Of a DNA stretch of 64,000 nucleotides, positions 8,022 through 16,104 are shown in pieces. Made by a program: the position numbers and the translations under genes. This DNA is from JAVJSF01 sp040219555. GTDB lineage: Bacteria > Actinomycetota > Thermoleophilia > Miltoncostaeales > Miltoncostaeaceae. Numbering within the stretch: the first letter of the stretch is position 1; every line of letters starts with the position of its first letter. The notes below the pieces were generated by a model. That model did no database searches and was not told the origin of the DNA. It saw nothing but the letters and a program-made list of their open reading frames with translations. The stretch spans positions 1-64,000 of the forward strand of contig JAVJSF010000009.1 in NCBI GenBank assembly GCA_040219555.1, in the 5' to 3' direction.

Positions 8022-8825
8022 TCAGCGGGAGACCACCGAGGACGGGACCGACATGCCCGCCCGGCGATCGCGCAGGCGACGCGCCAGGGCCAGGCCGACC
8101 AGGGCCACCACCGCGCCCGCGAGCACGTCGACGACGTAGTGGTTGGCCGTGGCCACGACGGCGAACACCATCAACGCGGGCATCACCACGGCGAACACCC
8201 GCAGCAGCGGGCTGGCGCCCACGCGCCAGATCATGATCCCCAGCAGCAGGTTCCACCCCACGTGCAGGCTGGGCAGCGCCGCGTAGGGATTGGTCAGCGA
8301 GGGTGGCTGAAGGGCCCGGTAGGTCATCGAGCGCTCGCTGACGGTGTCGACCACCTCCAGCACCCCCAGCCGCGGCGGGGCGACCGGGAAGAGGGCGAAG
8401 ATCACCAGCCCGATGGCACCGGAGATGAACATGGCATCGCGCAGGATGCGGAAGTCGGGCCGCGCCACCAGGTAGAGCCAGGTGAGCACGGCCGCGATCA
8501 GGGGCCAGTGGCCGAAGATGTAGATCCAGTTGGCGACGGTCACCAGCCAATCGTGGTCGATCACCGTGCGCTGCACCGCCGGCTCCAGGTCGAGGGACAG
8601 CCGGCTCTGGGCGGTGACCAGCATCTCGGCGTTCTGGGCCGCCACGGCGTGCTCGGAGCGGGTGAGGCCGCGAACGCCGAAATAGGCCAGCGCGGCGAAC
8701 GCGATCAGGCCGGCCTGTGCCGCCAGGCCGCCGCGGCCTGCGTTCCGGCGCCCGACCAGGCGCCGGCGGGTGCCGGCAACGCTCAGTCCGAGCCACATCT
8801 CGCCGATGATCCTGGCACCACCCAC
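8022..8825 (-). CDS. PAP2-superfamily (inositolphosphotransferase-type) membrane phosphatase
   Basis: A 267-residue integral membrane protein with about six transmembrane segments. The PAP2 active-site motifs are ALPSLHVGW (catalytic His) near residue 190 and ATANHYVVDVLAG near 230. A preceding FPVAPPRL segment is typical of the PAP2_3 subgroup that includes aureobasidin-sensitive IPC synthases and actinobacterial phosphatidylinositol-type enzymes. The likely reaction is dephosphorylation or head-group transfer on a membrane lipid phosphate. It is the first gene of a pair with the GDPD gene and is divergent from the flippase-like gene at 8973. Confidence 0.85.
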   Translation of the reverse strand: MGGARIIGEMWLGLSVAGTRRRLVGRRNAGRGGLAAQAGLIAFAALAYFGVRGLTRSEHAVAAQNAEMLVTAQSRLSLDLEPAVQRTVIDHDWLVTVANWIYIFGHWPLIAAVLTWLYLVARPDFRILRDAMFISGAIGLVIFALFPVAPPRLGVLEVVDTVSERSMTYRALQPPSLTNPYAALPSLHVGWNLLLGIMIWRVGASPLLRVFAVVMPALMVFAVVATANHYVVDVLAGAVVALVGLALARRLRDRRAGMSVPSSVVSR

Positions 8826-8972
8826 CCCCGCTGTACACCGCCCGATCGGCCAGGCGTGCTAGCTTCGCCACAGGCCCGTCGCCGGACTCCCCGTCGCGCC
8901 CCCGCGCACCACCTGAGCCCGCACCCCGCCCACTCCGCCGCCGTCCGCCGGCCCCGCGCCGCGCGCGTCGCA

Positions 8973-9947
8973 ATGTTCGCGAGCCTCGCGATCGCGCTGG
9001 GCGGTGCCCTGCTGCTGGGTGCGGGCGGTCTCGACCTGGGCGGGGTGGGCGCGGCCATGGCCGGCGCGGATCCACTCCTGCTGGTCGCCGCGGCGGCGCT
9101 CTACGCGCTGGGCCAGACGCTGTCGGGAGCGATGTGGGCCGCATGCCATGAGGCCGGCGGGGTGCGCGGGATGTCGCTCCCCACCACCCTCGGCCTCCAC
9201 TGGGTGGCCCGCGGGGCCTGTGAGGTGATGCCCGCCGGCCTGGGCGAGGCCGTCCGGGTGGGCGCCGTGCGCCGGCACACCGCGGGGCGCCTGGCGGGCA
9301 CCCCGCGCATCGTGGGGGCGCTGGCCGGCTACAAGGCCCTGGACGCCCTGGTCACCGGCGGGGCGGTGCTGGCGATCGCCCTGGCGATGCCGATGCCGGG
9401 TCCCGCCGCGCACCTGCGGGCCCTCGCGGTGGTGGCCCTGGCGGTGGCGGCCGGCGGCGTGGTGGGGTGGCGCCTGATCTCACGCCGGCGCCGGGCGGAC
9501 GGGCGTGTGCCCGGGCGGATCGGGCGCGCGCTGGGCGCCGCCGGGTCCGGTGCCGGCGTGCTGGGCGGCGGGGTCCAGACCCGTCGCGCGGCCGTGCTGG
9601 CGGCCGTCGCGCTGGTGGCGCGGATCCTCAGCCTGGGCGCCCTCCTGGCGGCGTTCGGCGCCCCGGTGGCCGCGGCCGGCCTGGTGTTCTGCGCCGTGGT
9701 GCTCTCCGGCGTCATCCCGGGCGCTCCTGGCGGTGCCGGCGCCCGCGAGGCGGTACTGATCCCGACGCTCGTTGGCGCCTACGCCGTGCCGGCCGGCCAG
9801 GCGCTGGCCCTGAGCATCGCCATCCAGGCGGTGGCGCTGGTGACCTCGCTCGCCATGGCCGCCGTCTGCCTGGCGGCCATGGCGCTGGCGCGCCGCGGCG
9901 CGCCCGCCGTGGCCCCCGAGCCCGCCACCGCCCCGGCGGCCGCCTGA
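8973..9947 (+). CDS. Lysylphosphatidylglycerol synthase-type (UPF0104) membrane protein
   Basis: A 324-residue membrane protein with seven or eight hydrophobic segments, resembling the N-terminal flippase domain of MprF / LPG_synthase_TM. Characteristic pieces are ARGACEVMPAGLGEAVRV near residue 80 and VVLSGVIPGAPGGAGAREAVL near residue 240, corresponding to the family PGGlGvrE signature. There is no soluble aminoacyl-transferase domain, so it more likely moves or regulates a lipid than synthesises one. ATG at 8973 is chosen because it opens the first membrane segment; an upstream in-frame GTG near 8857 would add a basic N-terminus. The frame extending further upstream is antisense to PAP2 and not coding. 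Confidence 0.75.
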   Translation: MFASLAIALGGALLLGAGGLDLGGVGAAMAGADPLLLVAAAALYALGQTLSGAMWAACHEAGGVRGMSLPTTLGLHWVARGACEVMPAGLGEAVRVGAVRRHTAGRLAGTPRIVGALAGYKALDALVTGGAVLAIALAMPMPGPAAHLRALAVVALAVAAGGVVGWRLISRRRRADGRVPGRIGRALGAAGSGAGVLGGGVQTRRAAVLAAVALVARILSLGALLAAFGAPVAAAGLVFCAVVLSGVIPGAPGGAGAREAVLIPTLVGAYAVPAGQALALSIAIQAVALVTSLAMAAVCLAAMALARRGAPAVAPEPATAPAAA

Positions 9948-9974
9948 GGACCCGTCCCGGACCGTGGATCCGGC

Positions 9975-10979
9975 TCAGATCCACCCGCGCCGGCGGAACC
10001 AGACCAGCAGGGTCACCACCGAGATCACCTGGAGGCCGACGCCGAGGACCCAGAAGGCGGACGCCCCGCCCACCGCGTCCACCAGCCAGCCGAAGTTCTG
10101 GCCGAAGAACCCGGTCAGGAAGGTCAGCGGCAGGAACACCCCGGCGACCACCGAGAGTTGCTTCATCACCGCGTTCAGCCGGTTCGAGACCGCGGTCAGG
10201 TGCACGTCGGTGAGCGCCGCCAGCAGGTCGCGGTGGCCGTCGATGGCCTCGGTGATGCGGATGAGGTGATCCTCCACGTCACGGAAGTAGCGCCACGAGT
10301 CGTCGCTGAGCCCCGGCACCGGCAGCGATCCGGACACCAGCCGGCCCATCTGGTCGCGGGCCGGCGCCACCACCTTGCGCAGGGCCACCAGGCGCCGGCG
10401 CAGGCGGAAGATGGAGCGGTGCAGGGCGTCGTCGGCGCGCCCGGTGTCGAGCGCGTCCTCGATGGCCTCGATGCCCGCGTCGATCTCGTCCAGAACGGGG
10501 AAGAAGCTGTCCACCAGGTCGTCCAGCACGCGGTGCAGCAGGCGGGCGACGTCGGTGGCCACCCCCGTCACCACGGCCCGCCGTCGGGTCTCGTCCAGGG
10601 CCGGGCAGGGCTCGCGGTGGACCGTCACCAGCAGGCGCTCAGAGACGAACAGGTGCACCTCGGCCAGCCGGTCCGCATCGTCGTCGTGCGCGCCGGCGCC
10701 GAACATCACCAGGTAGAGGTGCTCGCCGTACTCCTCGGCCTTGGCGCGCTGCCCGAAGTGCTCGGCGTCCTCCACCGCCAGCGAGTGGACCCCCAGCACG
10801 TCCCCGAGGATCTGTGCCACGTGCGCGGACCGGGCGTCCAGGTCCAGCCAGAGCACGCCGGCGCCCGGGTCGGCCAGCAGGGCCCGCAGGGCGTCGTCGG
10901 TGGCCTCGTGTGGGCGCCCGTCGACCACCAGACGCCGTCCCGGCGCGGAATCGGCTGCGGTGACGGCTGCGCTCTCCAT
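9975..10979 (-). CDS. corA: CorA-family magnesium/cobalt transporter
   Basis: A 334-residue CorA-family divalent cation channel. The N-terminal soluble alpha/beta domain (residues 1-230) is followed by a long helix, then two C-terminal membrane segments. FLPLTFLTGFFGQNFGWLV marks the pore entrance. The usual GMN signature is GQN here, a substitution I believe also occurs in other actinobacterial CorA relatives. A terminal basic WFRRRGWI matches the family. ATG at 10979; the gene runs the same way as recR upstream (start 11595, stop 11005) but is separated from it by 25 nt. It is probably constitutive or Mg-responsive; no riboswitch is seen. Confidence 0.88.
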   Translation of the reverse strand: MESAAVTAADSAPGRRLVVDGRPHEATDDALRALLADPGAGVLWLDLDARSAHVAQILGDVLGVHSLAVEDAEHFGQRAKAEEYGEHLYLVMFGAGAHDDDADRLAEVHLFVSERLLVTVHREPCPALDETRRRAVVTGVATDVARLLHRVLDDLVDSFFPVLDEIDAGIEAIEDALDTGRADDALHRSIFRLRRRLVALRKVVAPARDQMGRLVSGSLPVPGLSDDSWRYFRDVEDHLIRITEAIDGHRDLLAALTDVHLTAVSNRLNAVMKQLSVVAGVFLPLTFLTGFFGQNFGWLVDAVGGASAFWVLGVGLQVISVVTLLVWFRRRGWI

Positions 10980-11004
10980 TGCGGCAGGGTACGCCGCCGG
11001 GCGG

Positions 11005-11595
11005 CTACAGCTCGCGCCGCCCCAGCAGCGCCCTCCCCAGCGTCAGCTCGTCGGCGTGCTCGAGGTCGGCGCCCACCGGCAGGCCGCTGGCCAGACGGGT
11101 GACGCGCACGCGGTCACGCACCAGGTCGGCCAGGTGCAGCGCGGTGGCCTCTCCGGGCATCGTCTGGTTGGTGGCGATGACCAGCTCGCGCACCCCGTCG
11201 GCCTCGATGCGGGCCACCAGCTCGGCGATGCGCAGATCCTGGGGGTCGATGCCGTCGATGGGCGACAGCGCCCCGCCCAGCACGTGGTAGCGACCGCGGA
11301 ACTCGAGGGTGCGCTCGATGGGAAGGATGGCCGAGGGTTCCTCCACCACGCACAGCAGCGTCGGGTCCCGCCTCGGATCGGCGCAGACCGGGCACAGCTC
11401 GTCCTCGGCGAAGCTGTAGCAGCGCGAGCAGGGGCGCAGGCGCTCGGCCATCTGCGTGAGGGCCCCGGCCAGTGCGACGGTGCGCTCGCGGGGGGCCTTC
11501 ATCAGGTGGAAGGCCAGCCGCTGGGCGCTGCGCGGGCCGATGCCCGGCAGCCGCGACAGCTCGGCCACCAGGCGCTCCAGCGATGGGGTCAGCAC
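11005..11595 (-). CDS. recR: Recombination mediator protein RecR
   Basis: A 196-residue RecR, part of the RecFOR pathway that loads RecA at gapped DNA. The N-terminal helix-hairpin-helix is LSRLPGIGPRSAQRLAFHL. The zinc finger CSRCYSFAEDELCPVC lies at about residues 56-71. The Toprim domain starts LLCVVEEPSAILPIERT, and NQTMPGEATALHLADLV is the RecR Walker-B-like segment. Start is GTG at 11595. It follows ybaB by 34 nt in the conserved dnaX-ybaB-recR order. Confidence 0.97.
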   Translation of the reverse strand: MLTPSLERLVAELSRLPGIGPRSAQRLAFHLMKAPRERTVALAGALTQMAERLRPCSRCYSFAEDELCPVCADPRRDPTLLCVVEEPSAILPIERTLEFRGRYHVLGGALSPIDGIDPQDLRIAELVARIEADGVRELVIATNQTMPGEATALHLADLVRDRVRVTRLASGLPVGADLEHADELTLGRALLGRREL

Positions 11596-11629
11596 GGCGG
11601 AGCCGTGGGTGCGGTGGGCGCCGGCGCGG

Positions 11630-11956
11630 TTACAGGCCCGGGATCCCGAGGCCGGAGAGGCCGCCGGCGACGGTTCCGAGACGCTCCTGGGCCAGCTCCT
11701 GGGCCTTGCGCATGCCCTCGTTCACGGCCGCCATCACGACGTCCTGGAGCATGTCGATGTCTTCCGGGTCCACCACCGATGGGTCGATGGTGAGCTCCTT
11801 CAGCTCGAGCCCACCGCTGACGGTGGCGGTGACCGCGCCGCCACCCGCGGCGGCGGTGACGGTCTCCTCCTGGAGCTCCGCCTGGACGCGGTTCATGTCC
11901 TCCTGCATCTGCTGCATCTGCTTCATCATCTTCTGGGGGTTCATTCCCTGGGGCAT
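11630..11956 (-). CDS. ybaB: YbaB/EbfC family nucleoid-associated protein
   Basis: A 108-residue YbaB/EbfC DNA-binding protein. The N-terminal Met/Gln-rich coiled helix (QKMMKQMQQMQEDMNRVQ) and the following LQEETVTAAAGGGAVTATVS are diagnostic. LTIDPSVVDPEDIDMLQDVV and NEGMRKAQELAQERLG complete the fold. ATG at 11956 has GAGGAG 6 nt upstream, and that binding site overlaps the dnaX stop codon, so translation is probably coupled. It is thought to act with replication and repair functions of the flanking dnaX and recR. Confidence 0.95.
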   Translation of the reverse strand: MPQGMNPQKMMKQMQQMQEDMNRVQAELQEETVTAAAGGGAVTATVSGGLELKELTIDPSVVDPEDIDMLQDVVMAAVNEGMRKAQELAQERLGTVAGGLSGLGIPGL

Positions 11957-11966
11957 GTGTCGCTCC

Positions 11967-13910
11967 TCATCGGTCGTCGCCGACCTCGGTGGCGTCGAAC
12001 ATTGACTTGATCTCATCCAGCAGCGCATCGCCGCCGGGCGGCGCGGGGCGGGAGGCCGGCTGGGGCGCGGCCTCGGGCGCCGAAGCGGTCGCCTCGAAGC
12101 CGACCTGGAGACGGTGGCCGGTGACCGCCGCGACGGCGTCGGCCAGCTTGCGGCGGTTCTCCGGGTTGTCGAGCATGCTCACGCGGACCGCGCTGGTGAC
12201 CGCCACCGCCAGCTGCTCGGGTGTCACCGACGCCGGCTGCGACCCGTCCAGCCAGCTGCGCACCGGCGGCGCCGAGCGCTCCATCTCGTCGAGCACCTGG
12301 GGCCAGACGCGCGTGAAGTGCTCGATGTCCAGCGCGGTCGGCTCGTGCGCGCCGGCGGCGGACGGGGCCGGCGGCGGTGCCGGTGCCGGGGGAGCCGGCA
12401 CGGGGGCCGGGGCCGGTGGCGACGGCTCCTCGTCCTCGGCCGGGACCCACTCGTCCCCGGGCGGAGGCGGGATCTCGTGCCCGTCCTCGTCGAGGGCCGG
12501 CGCGGGAGGCGGCTCGGGGGATGCCTGCGACGCGGGCTCGGGCTCGGGAGACGCCTGGGGCTTCGGGGCCGCCGCGGCGGGCTCGGGGGCGGGGGTCGGG
12601 GCAGGCTCCGGGGCCGCCGCGGCGGGCTCGGGGGCGGGGGTCGAGGCAGGGGTCGGGGCGGGCTCCGGCGGGGGCTCGGGGCTCGGGGCGGAGGCGGCCT
12701 CCGCGGCGCGGGGCGCCGGCGCCGCGATGGGTTGCGCCGGGGGCGCAGGCCGGCCGGCCTCCAGGGCCTCGATGCGAGCCGCCAGGCCCGCGGCGGAGGC
12801 GTCCAGTGCCGGCCGGGCCAGCCGGGCGGCCACCAGCTCGAGCTGCAGGCGCCGGTCGGCGCTCCCGTGCTGGATCCGCACCTCGGCGTCGGCCAGCAGG
12901 TCCAGGCCGCGCACCACCTGGGTGGGGCTGAGCTGGTTGGCCTGTGCCTGCAGGCGCGCCAGCTCCTCCTGTGAGAACGCCCATTCGTCGCGGGGCCGGG
13001 CACCCTGCTGCAAGAGGCACACGTGGCGCAGGTGGTTCACCAGGCCGCGCATGAGCTGACCGGGGTCCACCGGGCCGTCGAGCGTGTCCTGCAGCAGCTC
13101 GAATGCGCCGGCCACCTCCCCGGCGGCCATCAGGTCGACCAGCTCGAACATGGTGTCGCGACCCACCGCACCGATCAACTCCAGCGCGTCGCGCGCGCCG
13201 ACGTGGCCGTCGGTGTAGGTGGCCAGCTGATCCAGCAGGCCCAGGCCATCCCGGTACGAGCCGTCGGCGGCGCGCGCCACCACGTCGAGGGCGGACTCGG
13301 CGATGTCGATGCCCTCGGCGCGCGCCACCCGCTCGAGCACCTTGCTGAGCGCGGGCAGCCCGGGCCGGCGCAGCACGTACTGCTGCAGGCGCGAGCGGAT
13401 GGTGGGCAGGATGTCCCACGGGTGCGTGGTGCAGAGGATCACCACCAGGTGGGGCGGCGGCTCCTCCAGGGTCTTCAGCAAGGCGCTGGCGGCCTGGTCC
13501 TGGATCTGGTGGGCCTCGTCCATGATCGTGACCCGGTAGCGACAGGCGGCCGGCGCGTAGCGCACGGTCTCGAGCCACTCGCGCATCTCGTCGATGCGCC
13601 GGGCGCTGGAGGCGGCGTCCACCTCCACCACGTCCAGCCAGTCCGGGTGGCCGGTGCGCCGGCACGAGTCGCAGGTGCCACAGGGCTCCGCCGTGGGTCC
13701 CGGGCTGGACTGGCAGTTGAGGCAGCGCGCCAGGATGCGCGCGGTGGTCGTCTTCCCGGTGCCGCGCGGGCCCGAGAACAGGTAGCCGTGCGCCGGCCGG
13801 CCGGCGCGCAGGGCGTTGCCCAGGGCGCGCGCCACATGGTCCTGGCCCACCATGTCCGCGAAGGTCGCGGGCCGGTGGCGGTTGTAGAGGCTCGCGCCCG
13901 GGTCCGACAT
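11967..13910 (-). CDS. dnaX: DNA polymerase III subunits gamma/tau
   Basis: The clamp-loader ATPase. The protein is about 647 residues. Walker A is GPRGTGKT near residue 47, the zinc module is CLNCQSSPGPTAEPCGTCDSC, and Walker B is VTIMDEAHQ. LEEPPPHLVVILCTTHPWDI and TIRSRLQQY are the sensor and SRC-type segments (SRL here). Domain III ends near residue 365. It is followed by a long Pro/Ala/Glu-rich linker and a compact C-terminal domain (ALDIEHFTRVWPQVLDEM), the tau-type polymerase-contact region. ATG at 13910 has GGGAG 5 nt before it; two GTG codons just upstream are alternatives. It lies 63 nt downstream of the ffs gene. Confidence 0.96.
   Translation of the reverse strand: MSDPGASLYNRHRPATFADMVGQDHVARALGNALRAGRPAHGYLFSGPRGTGKTTTARILARCLNCQSSPGPTAEPCGTCDSCRRTGHPDWLDVVEVDAASSARRIDEMREWLETVRYAPAACRYRVTIMDEAHQIQDQAASALLKTLEEPPPHLVVILCTTHPWDILPTIRSRLQQYVLRRPGLPALSKVLERVARAEGIDIAESALDVVARAADGSYRDGLGLLDQLATYTDGHVGARDALELIGAVGRDTMFELVDLMAAGEVAGAFELLQDTLDGPVDPGQLMRGLVNHLRHVCLLQQGARPRDEWAFSQEELARLQAQANQLSPTQVVRGLDLLADAEVRIQHGSADRRLQLELVAARLARPALDASAAGLAARIEALEAGRPAPPAQPIAAPAPRAAEAASAPSPEPPPEPAPTPASTPAPEPAAAAPEPAPTPAPEPAAAAPKPQASPEPEPASQASPEPPPAPALDEDGHEIPPPPGDEWVPAEDEEPSPPAPAPVPAPPAPAPPPAPSAAGAHEPTALDIEHFTRVWPQVLDEMERSAPPVRSWLDGSQPASVTPEQLAVAVTSAVRVSMLDNPENRRKLADAVAAVTGHRLQVGFEATASAPEAAPQPASRPAPPGGDALLDEIKSMFDATEVGDDR
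12564..12643. repeat. In-frame direct repeat within the dnaX linker
   Basis: A 35-bp segment starting CGGGGCCGCCGCGGCGGGCT recurs exactly 45 bp later (12564-12598 and 12609-12643). It encodes a 15-residue Pro/Ala/Glu unit in the tau linker. The length is a multiple of three, so copy-number change would alter linker length without breaking the frame. Confidence 0.7.
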
Positions 13911-13972
13911 CACCACTCCCGCATCATGCCGACCGCCCGGTGCGCGCGGGTCCCGCGCACCGCCGGTATGAG

Positions 13973-14250
13973 ATCACCGTGCACCCACCGTCGAAACACC
14001 TGCGCACAGGGTGGCCCGGGCCGCCTGCTCGGGCGAGGGAGCCCCACTGCGCGTGAGCGGATCCGCTTAAGGCTGCTTCCTTCCGGACCTGACCTGGTTC
14101 GCGGTCGCCCACCGAATGGGACCTCGCCTTCAACGCCGCTTTGCCCGCGCCCCTCTCTCTGTCAGTTGCCCCTCGGGTGGGGATTCAGCCCCGCTGTAGC
14201 GGATTGCGGGTAGAGGGCACCGCTAGCTCCCCGCCTAGCACGGTGCCGAC
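13973..14250 (-). ncRNA. ffs: Signal recognition particle RNA, large Alu-containing (Bacillus) type
   Basis: Read on the minus strand, the centre (14067-14097) contains the universal SRP helix-8 core CAGGTCAGGTCCGGAAGGAA followed by GCAGCC. The 5' part (14245-14170) matches the Alu domain of Bacillus scRNA: GTGCTAGGCGGGGAGCTAGC, then GGTGCCCTCTACCCGCAATC, CGCTACAGCGGGGCTGAATC and CCC. The ends pair: GGCACCGTGC at 14248-14239 with GCACGGTG at 13982-13975. The result is an RNA of about 275 nt, not the 100-nt 4.5S form. Exact ends are estimated from the terminal helix. It sits just upstream of dnaX, a common location. Confidence 0.93.
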
Positions 14251-14295
14251 GAGGATAGTCAACGCGGCGCCCCGGCGCGAGCGCCCCGCGCGCGC

Positions 14296-14586
14296 TCAGA
14301 AGCGCCGGCGGAACCTCCTGCGGTCCACCGACGGCTCCGCCGGCCCCTCGGCAGGGCGCAACGGCCCGAACACCGTGGACACCACCATGCCCATGAGAGC
14401 GGTCGTTCCGATGCGGTAGAACCAGTCGAGGGGCTCATCGTCGATGTAGCCCACCGCGAACATGACCAGGCACATCGCGGTGCCCACCACCGCGCCCAGC
14501 ACGAAGCCGAGCGCCAGGACGCCCAGCCGGGACCGCCGGCGCTGGGCCGGTGGCGAGGCGGCGGGTGGCGGGGACTTCGGGGCCAT
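14296..14586 (-). CDS. Small two-TM membrane protein, hypothetical
   Basis: A 96-residue protein. After a basic, proline-rich N-terminus (MAPKSPPPA…QRRRSRLG) there are two hydrophobic helices (VLALGFVLGAVVGTAMCLVM and a second around IGTTALMGMVVSTVFGPL) and a basic tail RRRFRRRF. No family is recognised. It lies 10 nt downstream of the thioesterase gene and is probably the last gene of the prpD-prpC operon. Inside-positive ends suggest both termini face the cytoplasm. Confidence 0.7.
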   Translation of the reverse strand: MAPKSPPPAASPPAQRRRSRLGVLALGFVLGAVVGTAMCLVMFAVGYIDDEPLDWFYRIGTTALMGMVVSTVFGPLRPAEGPAEPSVDRRRFRRRF

Positions 14587-14596
14587 CCGCCGGAGT

Positions 14597-14962
14597 CTAC
14601 GCGGGCGGGATGGGAGTCGGGCGACCGTCCTCGTCGACGGCCACGTAGGTGAAGACGCCCGTGGTGACCGGCCGGCGCTCGCCGGTGAGGAGACCCTCGG
14701 CCACCACGTCCACGCGCACGTGCATCGAGGTGCGGCCCACCTCGATCACCTCCGCGACGGTCTCCAGGATGTCCCCCACCCGTCCTGGGGCATGGAACTC
14801 GACGCGGTCGTTGGCGACGGTCACCAGCGTGCGCCGCGCCCGGCGGGTGGCCGCGATGAAGCCGGCCTTGTCCATGATCGCCAGGAGTTCGCCGCCGAAC
14901 AGCGTCCCCTGGTGATTGGTCTGGCCGGGGAAGACCACCTCGACCATCGTGACGCTGCTCAA
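14597..14962 (-). CDS. Acyl-CoA thioesterase (hot-dog fold, YciA/BFIT type)
   Basis: A 121-residue single hot-dog domain acyl-CoA hydrolase. PGQTNHQGTLFGGELLAIMD is the family signature: Asn followed by a G-x-x-FGG helix with the catalytic Asp. RVEFHAPGRVGDI and SMHVRVDVVAEGLLTGE follow. TTG at 14962 overlaps the prpC TGA (TTGA) and has GAGAGG about 7 nt upstream; ATG at 14947 is an alternative that drops five residues. Its place after methylcitrate genes suggests hydrolysis of excess short-chain acyl-CoA, but substrate range is not visible. Confidence 0.85.
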   Translation of the reverse strand: MSSVTMVEVVFPGQTNHQGTLFGGELLAIMDKAGFIAATRRARRTLVTVANDRVEFHAPGRVGDILETVAEVIEVGRTSMHVRVDVVAEGLLTGERRPVTTGVFTYVAVDEDGRPTPIPPA

Positions 14963-16104
14963 CGGGGGACCTCTCGTGGAGGCGGGCCGACGTAGGCGGC
15001 CAGCGGGTGGACGATGCGGTTGTGGGCGCGCTGCTCCAGCGCATGGGCGCACCAGCCGGCGGTGCGCCCGACCGCGAACAGGGCGCTGAACAGGGCGGTG
15101 GGCATGCCCAGCAGGGCGTACGCCGGGCCCGCGGCCAGGTCGACGTTCGGCGGGATCCCCTTGGCGCGGGCCATCGAGGCGACCAGGGCATCGTGCATGG
15201 CCAGTGCCCGGGCGCCGTCGTCACCGCAGCGGGCGGCCAGTGCCGCCAGGGCCTCGCGCATCGGCGCCGCGCGCGGGTCCTCGCGCCGGAACACCCGGTG
15301 GCCGAAACCGATCGCGCGCCGGCCGGCGTCCACCTCGGCCCGCAGCCACGCGTCCGCGCCCGCGGGGTCGCCGATGGCCCGCATGGTCCGCCAGACCTCC
15401 TCGTTGGCCCCACCGTGCAGCGGGCCGCCGAGCGCCGCCAGGGCGGCCACCACGGCGGCGGTGAGGTCGGCCCCCGTGGAGACGACGGTCCGGGCCGTGA
15501 AGGTGGATGCGTTGAAGCCCAGTTCGGCGTACAGGATGAGCGACATCTCGAGCGCTCGGACCTCGTCCGGATGGGCCGGAGTGCCGCGGCACATCCGCAG
15601 CAGGTCGTCGGCCAGCGGCCGGTCCGGGTCCGGGTCGAGCGGCTCGCGGCCGGCCAGGCGACGGGCGCAGGCGGCGACCACGACGGGGGTGCGGGCGACG
15701 AGGGCCAGGGCGGCGTCGGACTCCGCCCCCTCGGCAGCGGCAGGAGCGGCACGAGGGTCGCCCGCACCCCGCGCGCCGGCCGCGCTCAGGACGGTCCGCA
15801 GCACGTCCAGCGGGTGGGCGTCCCGGGGCATCGCGTCCAGCGCGGCCCGCGCGCCGGCCGGAAGCGGGCGCAGTGCCCGCTCGCGGCGGCGGAAGGCATG
15901 AAGATCGGCGGTGCCGGGCAACTCGCCCACCAGCAGCAGGTGCGCCACCTCCTCGTATCCGCAGGTGCGCGCCAGGTCCTGGACCGGGTAGCCGCGGTAG
16001 GTCAGGCGCGCAGCCGGGCCGTCCTGCTCGGAGACGGCCGTGGTGTCGGCCACCACGCCGGCAAGCCCGCGCCGCACCTCGGGCGGCGGCTCGGGCGCGC
16101 TCAC
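14959..16104 (-). CDS. prpC: Citrate synthase-family protein, probable 2-methylcitrate synthase
   Basis: A 381-residue citrate-synthase-fold enzyme. Active-site histidines are in LGGPLHGGANEEV and AIGFGHRVFR, and the catalytic Asp in GIPPNVDLAAGPAYALLG. The N-terminal LTYRGYPVQDLA is the usual signature. GTG at 16104 overlaps the prpD stop (GTGA). Coupling to prpD argues for 2-methylcitrate synthase (propionyl-CoA plus oxaloacetate) rather than housekeeping citrate synthase. Family subtype cannot be settled by eye, so some doubt remains between the two substrates. Confidence 0.82.
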   Translation of the reverse strand: MSAPEPPPEVRRGLAGVVADTTAVSEQDGPAARLTYRGYPVQDLARTCGYEEVAHLLLVGELPGTADLHAFRRRERALRPLPAGARAALDAMPRDAHPLDVLRTVLSAAGARGAGDPRAAPAAAEGAESDAALALVARTPVVVAACARRLAGREPLDPDPDRPLADDLLRMCRGTPAHPDEVRALEMSLILYAELGFNASTFTARTVVSTGADLTAAVVAALAALGGPLHGGANEEVWRTMRAIGDPAGADAWLRAEVDAGRRAIGFGHRVFRREDPRAAPMREALAALAARCGDDGARALAMHDALVASMARAKGIPPNVDLAAGPAYALLGMPTALFSALFAVGRTAGWCAHALEQRAHNRIVHPLAAYVGPPPREVPR

